DNA from: Aquila chrysaetos chrysaetos
Lineage: Eukaryota; Chordata; Aves; Accipitriformes; Accipitridae
Reading direction: 5' to 3'
DNA length: 64,000 bases
Assembly (NCBI RefSeq): GCF_900496995.4
Contig: NC_044030.1
Span: 15,436,851-15,500,850, forward strand
Shown here: positions 11,467 through 23,985 of the stretch, in pieces
Layout: every line of letters begins with the position of its first letter
Numbering within the stretch: position 1 is the stretch's first letter
Made by a program: the position numbers and the translations under genes
The notes under the pieces: generated by a model
The model's database searches: none
Seen by the model: the letters and a program-made list of their open reading frames with translations, nothing else
What the model was told of the DNA's origin: nothing

Positions 11467-11512
11467 CATGCATGTGTGTGTGTGTGCGCGCGCGCGCGCG
11501 TGTGTGTACACA
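11467..11512. repeat. Alternating purine-pyrimidine tract (TG)n(CG)n(TG)n
   Basis: 46 bp alternate strictly between purine and pyrimidine. A central (CG)n block is flanked by (TG)n on both sides and ends in TACACA. Such tracts favour left-handed Z-DNA. Dinucleotide repeats of this kind are usually length-polymorphic. Confidence 0.9.
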
Positions 11513-12186
11513 GAGGGAAAGAAGGAAAGAGAGAGGGGTATGTCAAACTAATTACATAGAAGGTTGTGCAAAATAGAGAAAAGTTTAAACTCTGCCTCAC
11601 TCTTGAACTAGGCAGCTGAATTATTGTCTAGTAAATGGGGACTGCTGTTGAACTGACGTTACAAGATTGTTGGCATGCTGTTTGCTGATCTCTCTTTTGA
11701 GACTGTATTCATAAATGAAGTAAACTTCATGTACCATATACCAACATCATTTGAATTCATTATTTGCTCCTGTGAACACCCAAGTTTTTATAATTGTATT
11801 GGCATGTATTTTATTGGTACAGTTCAAAAGTTGCAAGTATGGGTACAATGGGACATGGGTTTTTCAGTCCCCATAACAAACAATTTTGTCACAAAGAATA
11901 CAGTAAAGAAAATACAGGAATTAATTAAAGCAAGGCTTAGCACCGCCCCTGTACAAAAAAGAATCTGCAAAATAGAGCTGAGAAGCACACATTCAGTAGT
12001 AACACTGACACTGAATGTGAACATTAAAATGTTTAGTATCAGCACAGTTCTGTTTGGTGACCACTGTTAAGATCTTGCTTCCTCTATTTCCTCTGGAACT
12101 CTTTCTGTTCAGATAGCAGAGACAAACATTTCTCTATTTTGTACATATTATCAGTTTCCTGTTCTACTATTGTTTGCTATTGTCTG

Positions 12187-12203
12187 ATCACCAGGTGGCA
12201 GCG
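12187..12203 (+). promoter_or_regulatory. CTCF-like binding motif
   Basis: The sequence ATCACCAGGTGGCAGCG closely fits the vertebrate CTCF core (CCASYAGRKGGCRS form). No occupancy can be inferred from sequence alone. Confidence 0.35.
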
Positions 12204-14077
12204 TAAAATACAAATCATGGGGTGCATTTCACACTTGGCATCTCTGACAGATCCCATGCATTGGATGAATTGGCTACTTCCACCTACACTTTTTTCTACC
12301 ACTTTCTGTATACACATAGACCACTACCAACAGTGCCTGAATGGTGAACTCATCTCAGGAAGCCCAAAACCTGCAGCCATACAAAACCTGACCTACTCTT
12401 TAATGCAAGAATCAATCTATCTCATGTTGACCAGCCCGGGTAGCAATTCATAAGCCAGCTTGCAAAGTACTTCTAGACTTATAACTGTCTGTGCCAAAAG
12501 AATTCTGTTATTCACCTTTGTTCCTATTCTTGCAGCACAGGCATAGATAAAGTTTACTATCCAGACATGACACCTCTAGAAGAAAAACAGCTATTCTGAA
12601 AGCGTGAGAGACAGATATGAGATGGATGCTAGTGTTCTTGATTCCTTTATTGCACTTCCTTTTCCAATTACTGTTATTGTCCGGCATTGGGCAAAAGATG
12701 AGAAATGCTTCGTAGCTGACCCCTTTTCCTGTCCCAGTCACACATGTATCAGCAGAAGCCAGTAAAGGCTGCCTGCATATTGGGAAATTCTTACGGCATT
12801 TATTCAGGTGCTAATAGATTTAGGGGCAGGCATCTTATATCAGTTCCCATTTCTGATACTCATTAACTGGGACATCTTAGTTGTGTCCTTTGCTATGTAA
12901 GGTGTCAGGTCTTTGTTATACATGACTAGTTGCACTGATTTTACTTAAGATTGTTTTAGAAATGATGATTGACCTTCTACTGTTTGAACACTATTATTTT
13001 AGATTAAAATTTTTATGGCAGTTACTGTAGGATTTTTAACTTGTATCCTCACTTGTATCCTCACATTCTTTTTATTTATTTTTTAGTTTACAGAACTGGA
13101 TGAAAGGAGAAAGATGGAGTCTTTTACCTATATACACATATGTACATAGAGATATATAGAGAGATGTATACAAACTCTACTAAATCGCAAAGCCTACTCA
13201 CTTTCAAAATGCAGAACAAGTTCCTAAAATGAAAGCACTGTTCCAAAAGCTTGTTTGTTCAGAAAAATACAGAACCCTGAATTCTCAAAATGGTATTTTC
13301 TGTAAAAGTCAGATTTTCTGCTGAAGGAAAACCATTTGAGGAGTGTGTCTACAGAGGCGCTGGGTATGCAAAGATCTAGGAGAGAGGGAATAGAAACAAA
13401 CAGTGAAAAAGCAAAGCTTCTCTTTAATCGCCCTGTGTTTCCCTTAAAGAGATGCATAAACTTTCTTTGTTCTATAAGATTAAGAAGAATGCTGAAAGAT
13501 ACAGTTACATGTCCCACAGTTTTGTTTGGTTGTGTATGCCCATCATTTTGCCAAGGAAGCCAAACTTTTTTAGAGGTGGAAACTAGTCACAAAAAACAGT
13601 GCTGCACTTAGAATCTACCTGAATCTATGCTGATTGAAATTTGATGTAAAAATACTACCTGAAAAGGGAGCTTTGTAAGTAAATGGAGGATGAAACTTAA
13701 TAAGGGATGAGTACAATTACAGTGATTTTGTGGTGAAAAGTAAAATTTGACCCCTACAGCATCATGTTTAGAGTGACTTCCCTGAATTGAATTGTCTAGA
13801 AAAAAATTCTGATACAACTGCTTTATTCTCTAGTGTCCTTCGGGATCCTAAATTTGACTGCCTTTGGTTTTCTTTTACATGTCCCTAAATTTTAAGATTT
13901 TATTTCAATGGTAATTGAAATTACTCCAATTGAAGTACTCCATGTCAAACAATTTCAAGTATTTTGAGTTTCTATTTCTGTGACGAGCATTGAAATTCAG
14001 CTACCAAACCAAATTATTCATAAAACTTTAGAGCAGAATATTTGGTTTCTTGTTACATTAGAGGCATTGGTTACTCA

Positions 14078-14187
14078 TTATTCTTTAAATAACAGATTTG
14101 TTTATGAAGTTCCCACTCCTAGCTCCTTATTCCTTCTCCCCAGTTCTTCAAAGCACTCTTCAACTGTCTGGGTAGCCATCATCAGAG
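14078..14187 (+). repeat. Module X, 3' part, second copy
   Basis: This is a strong match to 5006-5117, sharing TTTGTTTATGAAGTTCCCAC and GTCTGGGTAGCCATCATCAG. The first part of X is absent, and similarity ends just after CAGAG as in the first copy. Confidence 0.75.
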
Positions 14188-14245
14188 TCAGGCCTGTGAT
14201 ATGACTATATTCTCCATCTGAGACAGATGCTTTCAAACAAAACAG

Positions 14246-14329
14246 AAAATAAAATAAAATAAAATAAAATAAAATAAACATTAAATTATTTTTTTTTTAA
14301 TAAAAAATAATTAAATTAAATTAAATTAA
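14246..14329. repeat. AT-rich simple repeats (AAAAT)6 and (TTAAA)4
   Basis: Six perfect AAAAT units occupy 14246-14275. After an A/T-rich gap with a T-run come four TTAAA units (about 14311-14329). Confidence 0.85.
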
Positions 14330-14480
14330 CTGACGTAAACATCCTGATCCACTAGGTGGGTAGGAAATCAGGACAGATGTATACCAAGCTCAAATGGACA
14401 ATAGCAATTTAAAAATTATGAACTTGCTTCACCACCTCTTTATAAGCACTCAAGCCTTGCTCCTCATTTATCCTGTCTGT

Positions 14481-14935
14481 CTGCCCACCAATGACCACCA
14501 GTGGACGAACTAGGCAATGGGACACATCTTTTCTCCTGTCCCAAGAAGGCAGTGCCACTAGCTGCTGCCCAGGAGCTCCCAGGCCAGAAGGACATCCAAC
14601 AGGGAAAGGCGTTCAGCCTCCACCCTCTTCCCAAATCCTGCTGTCATCGCTCCCAGCAGGCACAGACCATGGGGAAGACCAGTGCTGTGTCACCCCATTG
14701 CCCAGCACATGCTGACCAGGGGACACCGGGCCCTTCTCAACCCTGTAGTGAAGCTGTGCTTTCCCAGTGCCATAGGTGCCTGGGGAACCAGCCCATTGTG
14801 ATGTCATGGAGCAATGGAATGTGATGTCACTGAGCAATGGATTGTGACCACATGGCCCTTGCTGCTCATCCCCAGGTGCCAGCAGAGGAGAGACCATGAT
14901 GCATAGCTGCAGGGATTTGGTCCATGAAAAGTAAG
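14481..14935 (+). other. GC-rich unidentified segment in the second repeat cluster
   Basis: This segment is distinctly GC-richer than its flanks and lies between a module X copy and CR1 pieces, mirroring the first cluster. It contains tandem-like short repeats (TGTGATGTCA followed by GAGCAATGG, twice near 14797-14840). An acceptor-like CCCCAGGTGCCAGC at about 14870 resembles the start of the leader at 5128 in cluster one. The open frame 14501-14824 has no domain I recognise. It may be a diverged remnant of the same gene-derived material. Confidence 0.3.
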
Positions 14936-15399
14936 TGGGTCAGTTCAGGAAAGGTTAAAACCTTGAGCATATTCTGGAAAAGGGTGCTGAAATGTGTGTG
15001 TGAGAGAGAAAAAGAGACAGATTAGCGGCAGGGAAGGTTTCTTCTTCCCATTCAAGAAATGTGAGGTAAGCTGCTAGCTGCTAGATTTTTTCCCAGGACG
15101 GACTATAAGCAGAAAGTTGGTTGTCATGTGATTTCTACTGCTAACCTGGAAATTCAAACTGGCCCAGAAGATTCCTGCAGCTTGCTGTCACTGGTTATTC
15201 CTTTGCTGAACTCAACTCACTGGAGAGTGAGTCATTTCCCATAACCAAGAAGCAGTCTCTGCTCTGCATTTGCTCTCCTACCTAGCAGAAAAGCATTGTT
15301 AACATTGCTGTGGGCTGTCTGCAATGGCAGGTTCTCCAAAAATCCCTCCACTTCCAATACACTCATAGCAAAGGACTCCATGAAATGCTCACTCTTCTT
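14936..15399. other. No feature recognised
   Basis: I see no gene or named repeat between the GC-rich block and the CR1 piece. The left limit of that CR1 is uncertain by about 100 bp. Confidence 0.4.
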
Positions 15400-15826
15400 G
15401 ACCTCACTTCAATCCACAGTGAGGTGGACTGAAAACTGGCTGAATGGACAGGCCCAGAAGGTGGTGGCACAGCATCTAGTTGGAGGCCAGTAACTAGCGG
15501 TGTACCCCAGGGGTCAGTACTGGCTCCATTCCTGCTCAACATCTTCATTAATTGTCTCAGAGAGTACCCTCACTAAATTCACAGATAACACAAAACTGGG
15601 AGGAATGGCTGATAGGCCAGCGGGCTGTGTCGTCATCCAGAGGGACCTCAACAAGCTGGAGAAATGGGCCCACAGGAACATCATGATGTTTCACAAGGGC
15701 AAGTGCAAAGTCCTGCACCTGGGAAGGAACAACCACAGGCACTTGTATGTGCTGGAGGTTGTCCAGCTGGAAAGCAGCTTTGCAAAAAAGGACCCAGGGG
15801 TGCTGGTGGACACCAAGCTGGACATG
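15400..15826 (+). mobile_element. CR1 LINE fragment (ORF2, end of reverse transcriptase)
   Basis: Plus-strand reading gives CR1 ORF2 motifs in order with frameshifts: [11 protein letters not shown], then NIFIN, then KFTDNTKLGG (the counterpart of FADDTKLGG, with the catalytic Asp pair damaged). After these come QRDLNKLEKWAH, KGKCKVLHLGRNN and DPGVLVDTKLDMS. It stops after DMS and is followed at once by module Y. It is truncated at both ends and inactive. Confidence 0.85.
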
Positions 15827-15830
15827 AGCA

Positions 15831-16205
15831 AACCCCTTGTTGATCTGCAGGACACATCTACTCCTCTTCAGGCTCTTCCCCCTTACCAGCAGGACTGAGG
15901 AGACATCTCATGGGCCCCCATGCCCTTGGCTCTCATCCCTTGAGCCATGCAGTCACTGCTGGAATGCTCCATGTCTCTTTGGCAGCATCACTGGTGGCCA
16001 CGAGGGAGAACATGGACTAGTCCAAGGACTGGACAAGCACCAGCAGTTTCTCCACAACGTCCAAGGCCCACCAAGGAGCAGCCCAGCCCCCCTCCACAGC
16101 AGGTCAGGTCAGGAGATAGGGCACCTGTCCCTGTGGCAAAGAGCCTGCACCTATGAATACTCACCACTTCCTACTGGTGCTGCTGCTGGCCTTTGGCTCT
16201 GCTGG
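15831..16205 (+). repeat. Dispersed module Y, copy 2
   Basis: This copy aligns along its length with 7027-7415. Shared blocks include CCCCTTGTTGATCTGCAGG, CCCCCATGCCCTTGGCT, CAGTCACTGCTGGAATG and GGACAAGCACCAGCAGT. Small indels between the copies break the reading frame. Both copies abut CR1 fragments, but different parts of CR1, so Y is not simply an internal part of CR1. Confidence 0.65.
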
Positions 16206-16254
16206 TGTGCTTGCTTTGTTGGTCATGGTTTCTAGCCCCTCCAGTGTTGTCAGA

Positions 16255-16770
16255 ACACTCTACCTATTCTGTAGCTGCAGATCTACAGATGGAGCAGGAG
16301 TAACCCACCAGCCTTCACCCCTGAAGGACTCTCCATTTCCCTGCCTAATAATCACAGAACCTGCTTGTTCCTCCTTTTGGACAGCTGAATGGTTCAGCTC
16401 TTGTTTGGAGGTGACCCAGCTGAGCTCTTTCTCATTGGATCTGACACTGTGCAGCCTGCTGACCTTCTCCTGCAGTAGCCTTAATTGGCAATACAGAACC
16501 TCCACCAGCACACACTCCCCTGTGAACAAGAGCATCATCACCCCCACCCTGGCCTCAGTGAAGCCCCATGCTGCTGCACTGCCTTCAGCCCCACACCTGG
16601 AGACCTCCATTCTCCCTGGAGAGCCCCATCCAGTTTGATGTCTCTCATGTGCTGAGGTAGTTTCTCTAATGGATGCTGAGGACCATGATTGGTGGTGCAC
16701 CACCACCATCACTGAGCACACATACACTGCTCTTAGCAGATTTTCTGGCTCCTTTTGTATGAACAAACTG
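16255..16770 (-). mobile_element. CR1 LINE fragment (ORF1 region)
   Basis: The minus strand is open for 168 codons (16766-16260). It contains a leucine-rich segment LRLLQEKVSRLHSVRSNEKEL and, towards the end, GEGWWVTPAPSVDLQLQNR. From memory these resemble the avian CR1 ORF1 product (a short coiled-coil followed by a GSW-VT...LQNR motif). The head-to-head position with the plus-strand CR1 at 15400-15826 shows they are separate insertions or a rearranged one. The family match is less certain than for the ORF2 pieces. Confidence 0.55.
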
Positions 16771-19700
16771 CTATATCCACTGCCTGCTTCTGTTAAAAAC
16801 CATTATCCTAAGAGCATCTCGTATCTCAACTACATCCTCCTCAACACACTTTCTGTGGATCTTTGCTGAACAGTATGTGAATCTCTGTTTTCTTCCATCT
16901 CTCCTGGTACAACTCAGAGTTCTGCATATGAATCCACAAATTTTTTTCTTTCCCTTAAGAATTTTCTCTTTGTTTTGAGGAGTACTGTCAGGTATACATA
17001 GCTGGTTCTACTAGCTCCATGAAAAACCATGTAAAAGATGGCTGGTTTTAGATGAAGTGTGAGCCCATCCTAGAAAAATAATTTTCGGGACATAGATTAC
17101 AGATTATTTTCTTAGACTGTTCATTACTTGCAGGTTTGTGCTTTGTCGCTGCAGTCATCTGGCACTGTTCACTACATCTTATTCCACCATAAATCTGACA
17201 AAAATATTTTTCTTGAATAAGAAACTAAGAAAGGAAATTTTCATTCTGCATCTGTTTTTTTTTTTTTTGCACAATTGCAGGTGATTGTTCTCTGTTCAGT
17301 CATTTCTATGAACTGGGGAAAAAGTTGTGCAAAGACATCACTGTTCACAGAGCACAATGTTTATTAGCATGACTCAGCCCTACAGTCATCTGGAGTTGAA
17401 ATTCATTCTAATAAATACTACATTTGTTGCTGTCAGAGTTGTTTAGCTTTCTTATGCCCTTCTAGCTCTTGTCTAAAACTGATGACACTCAAATCACAGT
17501 CCCTGGAAACAACCTATAATGTTTGAAGGTACATGTGGTAAAAACCATTTTTTTCCACTTTTTTTTTTCTTTCTCTGTGCTTTGATAAGAAAAAGTTACT
17601 GATATTTTTCCTTTACATTTAATGTCTCTGCCTTTGTGTGTTCTCCTGATGCTCTTGGAAATTCTGCAGTCAGAGAAACATGTAAATGGATTAACACTTA
17701 AACTATTATGGGATTCTGCTGCACTGAAGCATCAGTGGGAAACTATAAGTCAGCAATGAAAAATCCCAGGTGAAAACATCAAGGGCTTAATCAATCAGCC
17801 AGCTAGCCAATTCAGTTAACTATCTCCAAATTCAATTCAGTATAGCTGAGTGCTAAGAGTGACTGTAAGCAGAAGATAGGTGTAACTACAGTCAGTAGCA
17901 GCCTTCCAATTCTTTCCATATATATAGTTGTTTGAATATTAGTTTTAATATTCCCCAGTTTAAGGACTGAGACAAAAAGCAGTCTCTTCCAACAGTATTC
18001 CTACACAGCATTCTTTGCAATTGAATTTAAAATGTTTTAAATGGAATTTAAAACCAACAGATTTCAGGGATTGTCCTTCACATCACACTGTCTTTTAAAG
18101 CACACAGTGGTAATTCTTCTAGCATTACATTAATATATTTCTTTAAAGAAACAGTACTTTTTATTTACATGATTCAGAAAAGTCCAGGGTTTAGGAAAAA
18201 AAAAAAAACAAACAACACACCAGATAACTTGACACACATGATAAAGAACAGAAGAGCCATTAATAATGAATTTCAGGGAATACATGAACATTTGTGTATT
18301 AATTCCTGTAATTTCTAATGTTAATTCTGCCCACCTGTATATATGTACTATTAGGAACCATAGATAAGTCTGACTGGTTTTAAATGCTACTGTGGCCACA
18401 TTTGTTCTCAGCATACAAACTGTTCTGACTCCAGACACAGCTACTAATTCACAGTGTCTACTGGATGAGCACTCATAATACTGGAATTTATAGTGTATTT
18501 ATAGTGCTTTCTGGTGAACAGAGGGTGGACAGAAGCCATCTCATCATTATGAAACAAACCCATTTTCAACACAGGTATATTAGAGGAACAGAGCTGCCCA
18601 CTGTTAAAGAATTGTAGGTATTGAGCAATTTCCCTTGTGTAGTGAGGATCCAGAAAGGGGCTCAAATATATTTATTAATACTGCCAGTGCTTCATTATTC
18701 TGCTTGGACCTTTTCCAAGAGCAGTTTCCCCTTTGGTAATAAGGTTGTTCTGAGTCATAGCAGATGCAATGGGTTCATGGAGCATTCAAAGATCACCCTA
18801 CCAGCTTTGGTAAGCATTAGTGTTTTAGCACTTCTAGGGTGCTAAATGAGTATCTGCACAGTGACAGAGATATTACAGGAGGTTTCTGCAGAAGCTGGAA
18901 ATCAGCCTAATGCAAATCCCTAAAGAGGTCAAACATAAAAAATTGTCATGCTTTGGGAAGAAGCTGTATATCTGGGTTTGCAAGCTACCCCAGCAGAAGA
19001 CTGGGAAGTGTGTAGTGTGCCCAGCCTCCCAATATCAGGGATAGAAAGGGTGGCTGAACTCCTCAGCAGCTTTCTCATTTTATTTAAAAGAAGGAAAGGT
19101 GAAGATGAGGACTCCAGCATGGAGGGAAAGGGAGGGCCTGGGAGAGAGGGCTGTGACTTGCAGAACCCCAAAGCGCAACCCCCAGCTCCCATGCTGCTTT
19201 TCACTGTGATCCAAAGAAAGTGAGCTGACTCAGGAATCCCTCCTGCCAGTAGATGTAAGACATGACTCATTAGTGGAAGATAATCCCTTTATAGTCTAGC
19301 AAAAGCCTTTGACCAGGACCACTGAGCCTTCAGAGACCTGGGTCCCTCTGAACTAGCTTTCCTGCTGAATGTCAGAGGAAGATACCAGTTTTATACTGTG
19401 CAGCATGCTATGGGAATACATTTATAACACTGTGAGTGGAGATTTACAGTAAAAACTGCTGCCATGATGAATGAGAGTCATGACCTCTCTCTCATCACAT
19501 GTTATCCTGGAAATTTAATTACAACACCTTGAACCTCAGGAACTACATTTACACACTTCTTCCTATGCAGTAATGGCATTCCTTTTCATTAGCATCTGCA
19601 AATGATCATTTGCTGAGGTCTGTCAACAGCAGTAACATCAGATTGTTGATACACTACTGATTTTTTTTATCTGCTAGCAAAAATAATGGTTTAGCTGAGA

Positions 19701-22700
19701 TTAAAATAAATTTGGAAAAAAGCTTGAATCTTTTTGCTCCTTTATAGCAACAGACCCTCAGCTCAGGTCTATTTAAACAGTGTACTGTATTCAGATGAGC
19801 TGCAGTAATTTAAACCAGCTGGAGATCTGGTTCATAACTTAAGAAGTGACTCTCTTTAGGAAAGAGTTAATCACTAAACAGAGTCAGAAAAATTAAGGTT
19901 AATTTATTTTATTTATTGGTGTATCATTTATATAGCAAGAGCAAGAAAATAGTTCACCACAGCACTAATATGTCAAACTGCAGTCCTCCTCTATGTCATT
20001 TCCCTAATGTTCACTAACTTCTGAACAATGTGGATGGAGACCTAAAGTCTCTTTCCTTGGATGTTGTAGCTTTACATCCCCAAATGCTAGCAGCTACAAA
20101 TCCAATCAATACCTTAAATTTAAATGAACTCACTCTGGTGAAATCCTGAGTTTTGCCACTTGATAGATTCTTTAACCCCTTCTAAAACCAAGAAAGAAAA
20201 TAAAAAGTGGTGATGTGTGAACTTTCTTAGCAAATTTATTTCACTAGATTTAATTTTGTTAGCACTCAAAAATCAGTATTTACTCAAGTAATTTTTCAGT
20301 TCACAAACAACAAAAGGCCCAGTTAATCTCTCCTTCCCTGTTGCTCATCTGTGTCATGATCATTTTTAGTGATGTTTCATTAGCTTCAGTGTGTTTCTTG
20401 AAAGTAAAATAAAAACACAGATTTATTTTTTTTTCATTTCTGCTTTGAATATAATGCAAATTTCATGAGAAGACATTGGTTGAGAAATGTACGAGACAGA
20501 CAGATTCAAAAGTATAATGAGAAGTATCCCAGGAATAATCAATCCAAAACCAAAGGGGGCATTTAACTGCAAACTTTGTGGTTTACAAGTGAATTAGTTG
20601 GTTGTGTCAGTTGTGCCTAGGTGGCCTAGTCATTATTAATTTAGCTTACTCTACTATAAATTTGTGCTCTTATTAGCTTTTCCTATTACTCCTTACCCAT
20701 TTTCAAAAGAAGTTTCACTCTGTACAAAGGAAAGAGATGTAAAGAAATTTAGTACTGATCATAGACATCCTCTTGCAGATTCCCAGAAATTCCTTAAGAG
20801 GAAAGGGGTACTAAGTGAGGCAAGTATCCCTTCTTTACCTTAAGAGGTCACATAGGGCTGGCAACTTAGAAAATCTTTCTACAAGGAAAATGACAGCCAT
20901 CATCTTCCTACAAAAGCCTGGACTGACTTTCAGGTAATATCAACACAAAAAAACCCCTAGAAATATAATAATAAAAAAAGTTAGGATTTCTTGATGTTTC
21001 TCAGGAGGAATGGCCAGAAACAAAGGGACCCAGAGGGATCTAATTGTTTTTAATATCTGGTGCATACACTCGCAGGCATACAAACCTTTAATCTGTTATC
21101 TGGAGTATCAGATATATTTGGTACACATTCTCACAGAATTTGAAATGCTTTCCTGTTGTACTGTATTTAGTACTTGGGTTATAGGTTTCTCCCCACCCCA
21201 CCCCAAGTAGATTGTCATAGGTACTTTGAATGACATTAAACATTTATTTTCTAAGCTCCAACATCTTCTGTTTGAAACAACTACCAAATTTTTTCAGTCT
21301 TCTTAATGTGGTAATGCTCCACAGATATAACTGTGCTCTTGGCTATGCAGCTTTAAAATGTTAAGTGGGATGTACAGATTGCGCTTTAATGCAGGCTGTG
21401 TCCCTGTATTTGAAATGAATAATGAATTGTCACTTAGTACAAAAGTACTTTGTCCACCACTGTGTGCATCACAGGTTGTTCAGGGTTCAGCTAACCATGA
21501 GTAAAGAATGCCATGGTATAGACAACATCAATCCTCCCAGCCTGACTTCTACTAGACAGCACCATCCAAGTGCTAGCAGAAAGAGCCCAGCATCAGTTGA
21601 AGAACAGCTTGCCGTGTAAGGTGCAGATGGGTTTATTTTATGCATAACTGTGCTACTTGGGAGCCTCTGCAGCACAGCTGCACAACAGATTTATGATCTA
21701 TATCCAGGTACCTGTACCAAACTGGTGCCTAGGGAGAGATACACAGCCTCTGTGAGACCATGGCTGGGAAGTTAGATTCGGTTCTGTTTCCAGATCCATT
21801 GTTAATTCATTCTCTTACAAGCTTCTTTTTTGCAGGTGCAAAATGAATATCAGTGACAACAACCACCAGGACATTCACTGAGTATACGAATATAATAATT
21901 TCCTGCTCAAACTAGGAGAACTAGACAGCATAGATTTTGAGTTGGCCAAGTGTGATCTCACATCTGGGAAGGTGGTATTTGGGAATCAGACTGCATCCCA
22001 TGAGTTAATTCTGATAATCGGCAGGAGTGGGCTTGACAATAGAAAAACAGTGTAGCTATTTAATTTAGGAGGAACTCTGTGTTTCATCACTTCTGTTCAA
22101 GAAAAATAACAATATCACACATTGTACCCATTTAACTAAATCTGTTAAATTAAACAGGAGCAAGCTGCAGTTGAACTCAAATAATAATGTGCATACACAG
22201 AACTGACCAAGATGTAGGCTGACCTCTATGATCTCTGCAACAAAAGGATTCATGACATGTATTAGTGTCTATTCCACTTTTCTACCCATAAAACTTCTTT
22301 ACTATCCTCACCTCCTAGTTTGTCTCCTTATTCAGTGTCAGGACTTCAGTAACATTTCTGCCCCATTTCATGCCAGTCTTGGTTACTTAGGGATTAGAGT
22401 TGCCATAGTGATTGGAAGGAAAACATACAAATTGAGTTGAGGGACGGTGTTTAGTTTCAGGGTAAGGTAGGCTGGATCTTATCATGTTGTTTCTCAGAAA
22501 TAGCTGTGGGTAGCAGCTGCCTAGCTTGCCTCAAATTACAGCGCAAAATCCTAATCTGACTGGCTTTGCCATGAGCAAAAGGCAGAAGGAAAATGCTATG
22601 GACAAAGCTGGATGAAGTTTTCATTTTTTACATCAACATAAAATGCATTTTCATATGATTCTTTGATCGAATTTTCTTGACAGCTTGAAAAAGGTGAAGT

Positions 22701-23278
22701 GTCAAATGCATACATGGGGCATTTTGTTTTGTTTTAAAAAATGTTTATTTTTATGGAAAGAGAAGTTTCTAAAATGCCTTTTTTTTTTTTTGTATAAGCC
22801 ACATTTTTAGACAAAAATGCTCTAAAACATTTTTTTTTCACGAGTCTAGGACTGTAGAATAAGTTACTTAATGATGCCTAGGAACAATGAAAACCGAAAA
22901 GAAAAAAAAAAAAAAAAGCTAAGGTAGGTGAAGTCAATACATGTGCAAAATCTGTTGTACCCTTAATCTTCACAGATTTTTCTTTTCTAACTCATATCCC
23001 AACAGCCCTACAATATTTACACATGTAGTCATCTTCCCACAATTTAAGTCATAAGCAACTACTGAGTCTTTGCTAACAACTCCTTCTTGAGACTCCAATA
23101 CATATGAAAGTATCTTTTGAAAGAGGTTGTGCTACCTATGTAACTGTGGACAGACATTTAGACCATGAGCTTCTCCTGTTTATTTTTGTTTGTGCTCTTT
23201 CAAATTTCTGGTAGTCTCTTCACATTTTTGGCTGTGGACAGTTGAAAATCCAGGTATGTTAAGATGCCTCACTTGTGT
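16771..23278. other. Unique AT-rich stretch, no gene recognised
   Basis: About 6.5 kb without a supported gene or named repeat. The minus-strand open stretch at 18929-19270 (113 codons) lies in a slightly GC-richer patch but shows no domain I know. Short T-runs and A-runs occur, for example 16 A at 22902-22917. Confidence 0.45.
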
Positions 23279-23283
23279 TTCAG

Positions 23284-23980
23284 TGTCCTGTCCCACTCGG
23301 TGGGCTTGAGGGAGGTGATCTTTTAGATAGTCTGTTGCCACAAACAGGAGTCACGACAATGACTTAGGAAGGACAGGGAAAATTTCAACAGCCCATTTCG
23401 CTTAGCGAATTCCAGGGCAGGAGTCATGACAATGGCTCCTAAATGCTTGAAATGTGTTTTATTTAATGCTGACTTATAATACCAGAGTGGCTAAATTTGG
23501 CGTAGCAGTTATTTTGAATAAAAAACTTGACACCTAACAGCCATAGCAAAGTATTCCTAACAACAAGGTAGGAGGAAGAGAAGATATAAGAGAAAGAGAG
23601 AAGAAAGAGGAAAAAGGAGAGGTAAGTATTATCACCCTTGGCTCCAGTGAGGAAAGAGTCTTGGTTCTTGAGGAGGGAGGGGAGGGGGGGCCCTGATGCC
23701 CCCTTATCCCATCTAACTTGTGTACACAACTGCTGTGGCAAGGGTCCATGGCAAAACTCCAAACCTGTGACAAAACGTCCGAAGCGCAACCGCTAGAAAA
23801 CTTCCCAGAAAGACAGTCACCAGAAAGCCTCTGGAAGGCACAACCGCTAGAAAGCCTCCCAGAAACAGTTCACTACCCCACCTCCGCAGGGCACGTCCTG
23901 TTTCGGTTGCTTGTGGCTACCTTCTCAGTTGTTTGGGACAAAATGGTTGCCAGTCTCTCACAGTGTCTCAGTCCCTCACA
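23284..23980 (-). mobile_element. Solo LTR, minus orientation, 697 bp, 5-bp TSD
   Basis: Read on the minus strand it starts TGTGAGGGACTGAGACACTG and ends CAGGACA. The direct repeat TTCAG flanks it at 23279-23283 and 23981-23985. On the minus strand AATAAA lies at 23463-23458. A purine/pyrimidine-biased block (23567-23625) and a G-rich block near 23671-23690 lie within it. The 5' terminus repeats AGAGACTG, as in the LTR at 58419. The plus-strand open frame 23718-23993 inside it is not a gene. Confidence 0.8.
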
Positions 23981-23985
23981 TTCAG

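Larger units (their letters stand above)
10241..14067. other. Unique AT-rich stretch with a Z-DNA-prone tract, no gene recognised
   Basis: No gene is supported. The longest open stretch (11675-12070, plus strand, 131 codons) has AT-driven composition, no recognisable domain and a length within chance for this base composition. Other notable items are the alternating tract at 11467-11512 and the CTCF-like motif at 12187-12203. Confidence 0.5.

Noticed and set aside
11675..12070. 131-codon plus-strand open stretch
   Set aside because: No motif, composition typical of AT-rich noncoding DNA, no supporting signals.
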